A stretch of DNA of 8,147 nucleotides from an uncultured Clostridium sp. (GTDB lineage: Bacteria; Bacillota; Clostridia; Lachnospirales; Lachnospiraceae). Positions 6,111 through 8,147 of the stretch are shown here, one piece after another. A model generated the notes under the pieces. That model made no database searches. It saw only the letters and a program-made list of their open reading frames with translations, and was not told where the DNA came from. The translations under genes were made by a program, and so were the position numbers. Every line of letters begins with the position of its first letter. The first letter of the stretch is position 1. Location: the NCBI GenBank assembly GCA_958442925.1, contig CAUCIO010000097.1:1-8147 (forward strand), written 5' to 3'.

Positions 6111-7238
6111 TTAATAATTTCCCAGAATTCTCATGTGGTTCGCCTCTCCGGCAATTCCTTTTAACGCATTGATCATATCAGGGTCATCCAGATTTCCCTC
6201 TATATCCACAAAGAACCGGTACTCCCAGTTCCTGCCCGGAATAGGCCTGGACTCGATCATACGCATATTCAGATGGCTGAATGCAAAATTATTCAGCATG
6301 TTGTAGAGCGTTCCGCTCTCGTGAGGAAGCTCAAAGCAGATGCTGACTTTGTCTGCATCCTTGCGGTAAACCGGCTGCTTTGACAGAATCAAAAACCTGG
6401 TAGTGTTTTCCCGGTTGTGATTAATTCCCTCTTCCAGCACCTTGAGGCCGTAAATCTCAGCCGCCATCCGGCTGGCCACAGCCGCCTGGCTCTTATCCGC
6501 ATCCTCACTGACAGTTCTGGCAGCCACCGCATTATTCTCAACGCTTATCTGGCTCCAGTCCTCCCTGGCGTTCAGATACTGGCTGGACTGCATCAGAGCC
6601 TGGGGATGGGCCAGCACTGTCCTGATATCAGAAAGCTCTGCATCCTGTGTCCCCAGAAGGCAATGGCAGACCGGCACAAATACCTCAGCCACAATGTAGT
6701 TCTCATACTTTAAAAGCAGATCATAGTTGTCTGATACTGCCCCGGCCGAGGAATTCTCAATGGGCAGAACTGCATAATCTGCCCGTCCCTCAAATACAGC
6801 TCTGGCCGCATCCTCGAACCGGCGCACATGAAACATATCTGCCTGCTCGCCAAAGAACTGGATCACTGCCGCATGGCTGTAGGCGCCCTCCAGCCCCTGG
6901 TAGGCGATCCGCACATTTTTCTTCTCAATGTCCTCCACTCTCTGAAAGCCAAAGTCAGAGGCGCTCTGTACCTGTTCCATCAGACGGTACTGGTAGCGGC
7001 GGCTGAGAGTCATCATCTGCAGAAACAGTTCTCCCACTGCCTCCTTCATAAATTCTCCCTCTGCCATCCCCCTTACAGAAGCAATTTTTTCCTGCTCCCG
7101 CTGCGGGTCATAGACCGCCTTTCCTGTCTTTATCTTAAACTCCGCCACATCAGCGCAGAGCTTCATTCTCTTCTCAAACAGCCTGACAAATTCTGTATCA
7201 ATGCTGTCCAGCTGCTTCCTGATCTCCTGTAAGTCCAT
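6111..7238 (-). CDS. pheA: bifunctional chorismate mutase-prephenate dehydratase (P-protein)
   Basis: It converts chorismate to prephenate and then to phenylpyruvate, the committed steps to phenylalanine, in the cytoplasm. The chosen product is 375 residues, near the 386 of E. coli PheA. Residues 1-85 are an AroQ chorismate mutase with the active-site set R7, R24, K35, D44, R47, E48, S79 and Q83 in the expected spacing. The prephenate dehydratase domain (about 108-285) shows QGLEGAYSH (114-122), PIENSSAGAV (159-168), HPQALMQ (211-217) and NTTRFL (278-283, with the catalytic Thr-Arg). The C-terminal ACT domain (about 297-367) has ESGTL and ESRP, the phenylalanine-binding motifs, so feedback inhibition by Phe is expected. 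A TTG at 7262 would add 8 residues, but the ATG at 7238 has GGAGAG 8 nt upstream and begins the mutase domain correctly. The start lies 41 nt inside plsC, pointing to coupled translation. Confidence 0.95.
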   Translation of the reverse strand: MDLQEIRKQLDSIDTEFVRLFEKRMKLCADVAEFKIKTGKAVYDPQREQEKIASVRGMAEGEFMKEAVGELFLQMMTLSRRYQYRLMEQVQSASDFGFQRVEDIEKKNVRIAYQGLEGAYSHAAVIQFFGEQADMFHVRRFEDAARAVFEGRADYAVLPIENSSAGAVSDNYDLLLKYENYIVAEVFVPVCHCLLGTQDAELSDIRTVLAHPQALMQSSQYLNAREDWSQISVENNAVAARTVSEDADKSQAAVASRMAAEIYGLKVLEEGINHNRENTTRFLILSKQPVYRKDADKVSICFELPHESGTLYNMLNNFAFSHLNMRMIESRPIPGRNWEYRFFVDIEGNLDDPDMINALKGIAGEANHMRILGNY

Positions 7239-7968
7239 GCTGTTCTCTCTCCAACATCTCAAGTATTCTGTCCCTTGTATAAGCTCCTGGGAACTTTTTC
7301 TGTTCCGGCGGAAGCTCCTTCACGAAAAACGGCTCTCCAAACTCAATGGTCACCCGTGCAGGCCGGATAAAGGGAAGATGTTTTTCAAATACGTCTGCTG
7401 TTCCGGTAATGGCCACCGGAATCACGGGACATCCTGTCTTCTCTGCTATCTTTAAGCTTCCCTCTTTAAAAGGCAGAAGATCCGTTTCCTTCTCATTTCT
7501 ATTTCTCGTTCCCTCCGGGAAAATCCAGATGGATACACCATGCTTAATCTTATCGATTCCCTGGAGAATGGTCTTTAAACCTTCCTTCACATTCTGTCTG
7601 TCCATAAACAGGCAGTTCACCTGCACCATCCACTGGGATAAAAGCGGTATTTTTAACATCTCCTTCTTAGCCACAAAGCCCAGAAGTCCTGGAACTGTCG
7701 TATAGCCTACCAGAATGTCAAAGTAGCTTCTGTGGTTTCCCACATAAAGCACCGGCGTATCAGACGGAATATGCTCCGCCCCCTTCACAGTCACCTTCAC
7801 TCCCGCAGTCTTAAGAATTACGGAAAAGGCGCGTCTTACAATATTTAAGCTCTTCCACTCCGCCGTCTCCCAGTCTGTCTTCCCCAGTCTCTTCAGCTGG
7901 AATAAAACACCTGAAAAAAACAGCAAAAAGCCGATCACAAAGCTTGCTACTAGTATCAATCTTATCAT
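7198..7968 (-). CDS. plsC: 1-acylglycerol-3-phosphate O-acyltransferase (lysophosphatidate acyltransferase)
   Basis: This membrane-bound enzyme acylates lysophosphatidic acid to phosphatidic acid in phospholipid synthesis. It has 256 residues, usual for PlsC. An N-terminal hydrophobic helix (about residues 3-24) anchors it. The acyltransferase signatures follow: catalytic NHRSYFD (78-84, the HX4D motif with H79 and D84), the substrate-binding FPEGTR (150-155) and VIPVAITGT (182-190). The start ATG has AGAGG 7 nt upstream and a good promoter just before it. The 3' end runs 41 nt past the pheA start in another frame. Its pairing with pheA is metabolically unrelated and probably reflects shared expression only. 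The acyl donor (acyl-ACP or acyl-phosphate/CoA) cannot be read from sequence. Confidence 0.93.
   Translation of the reverse strand: MIRLILVASFVIGFLLFFSGVLFQLKRLGKTDWETAEWKSLNIVRRAFSVILKTAGVKVTVKGAEHIPSDTPVLYVGNHRSYFDILVGYTTVPGLLGFVAKKEMLKIPLLSQWMVQVNCLFMDRQNVKEGLKTILQGIDKIKHGVSIWIFPEGTRNRNEKETDLLPFKEGSLKIAEKTGCPVIPVAITGTADVFEKHLPFIRPARVTIEFGEPFFVKELPPEQKKFPGAYTRDRILEMLEREQHGLTGDQEAAGQH
7247..7252 (-). promoter_or_regulatory. ribosome binding site that fixes the pheA start
   Basis: GGAGAG on the minus strand, inside plsC, is 8 nt before the ATG at 7238. No comparable site serves the upstream TTG at 7262. Confidence 0.6.
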
Positions 7969-7991
7969 GTTGTCACCTCTCTGTCCTACCT

Positions 7992-8020
7992 ATTATATAG
8001 AAAGGAGGGCGCAAATACAA
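7992..8020 (-). promoter_or_regulatory. sigma-A-type promoter for plsC-pheA
   Basis: A perfect -10 TATAAT (7997-7992) sits 17 bp from a weak -35 TTGTAT (8020-8015, 3 of 6). It predicts a start near 7985 and a leader of about 17 nt that just includes the plsC ribosome binding site. It is the best promoter in the window and may feed plsC, pheA and possibly the genes beyond. Confidence 0.6.
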
Positions 8021-8051
8021 GTCAGAAATGTGTAAAAAGTGGGGGAAATAT

Positions 8052-8117
8052 AGGGGAAGGGTGGAAAGTTTTCCGTGCTCCACCAAAAGTCGCTGGAAAA
8101 CTTTCCACCCTTCCCCT
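8052..8117. repeat. 23-bp perfect inverted repeat with 20-nt loop
   Basis: Arm 8052-8074 (begins AGGGGAAGGG, ends GTTTTCC) is the exact reverse complement of arm 8095-8117, flanking a 20-nt spacer (8075-8094). The stem is far longer than chance. On the minus strand it is followed by TATATTTCCCCC and on the plus strand by GGTACACC, so neither side has a canonical T-tract. It may be a weak terminator for a gene beyond the window that insulates the plsC promoter, or a dispersed palindromic element. Confidence 0.7.
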
Positions 8118-8147
8118 GGTACACCTAAATTTTATCTAAGAAGAAAA

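Noticed and set aside
6095..6118. Perfect TTGACA on the plus strand followed by AATAAT, as a plus-strand promoter
   Set aside because: The spacing is only 12 bp and it would read antisense into pheA with no plus-strand gene ahead. The TTGACA is also part of a small inverted repeat.
8136..8147. C-terminal end of an upstream minus-strand gene ending in TAG at 8138-8136
   Set aside because: Only three codons would be visible, which cannot support a gene call.

Overview
The window reads as an ordinary chromosomal segment of a Firmicute, most likely a clostridial (Lachnospiraceae-like) anaerobe. This is inferred from Gram-positive AGGAGG-type ribosome binding sites, intermediate GC, a clostridial-style P-protein (fused chorismate mutase-prephenate dehydratase) and a VanR-like response regulator. 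The species cannot be named from sequence alone. All seven genes lie on the minus strand, so transcription runs from high to low coordinates. There is no mobile element, CRISPR array, rRNA or tRNA.

In transcription order: (1) 7969-8147 is non-coding and holds a 23-bp perfect inverted repeat and a plausible sigma-A promoter. (2) plsC (lysophosphatidate acyltransferase) overlaps pheA (chorismate mutase-prephenate dehydratase) by 41 nt. (3) A 137-nt gap (5974-6110) holds a large hairpin, a competing alternative hairpin, and four direct repeats with exactly 11-bp spacing that resemble a Pho box. (4) A tight cluster follows: a DUF815-type AAA+ ATPase, a divergent Ppx/GppA phosphatase with a C-terminal HD domain, and polyphosphate kinase (ppk). 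The ATPase and ppx overlap by 11 nt, and ppx and ppk are 2 nt apart. (5) A 108-nt gap holds two more 11-bp-phased repeats matching those upstream of the ATPase, an extended -10 element and a perfect 22-bp palindrome. (6) An OmpR/PhoB-family response regulator is followed, after 4 nt, by the start of a membrane sensor kinase cut by the window edge.

The coherent unit is polyphosphate metabolism. PPK makes polyP, the Ppx-like protein is positioned to degrade or sense it, and an uncharacterised AAA+ ATPase is translationally linked to both. An adjacent two-component system may control the set. The most interesting points are the AAA+/Ppx-HD/PPK coupling, the altered active-site motifs of the Ppx, and the matching 11-bp-phased repeats upstream of both the polyP cluster and the regulator gene.
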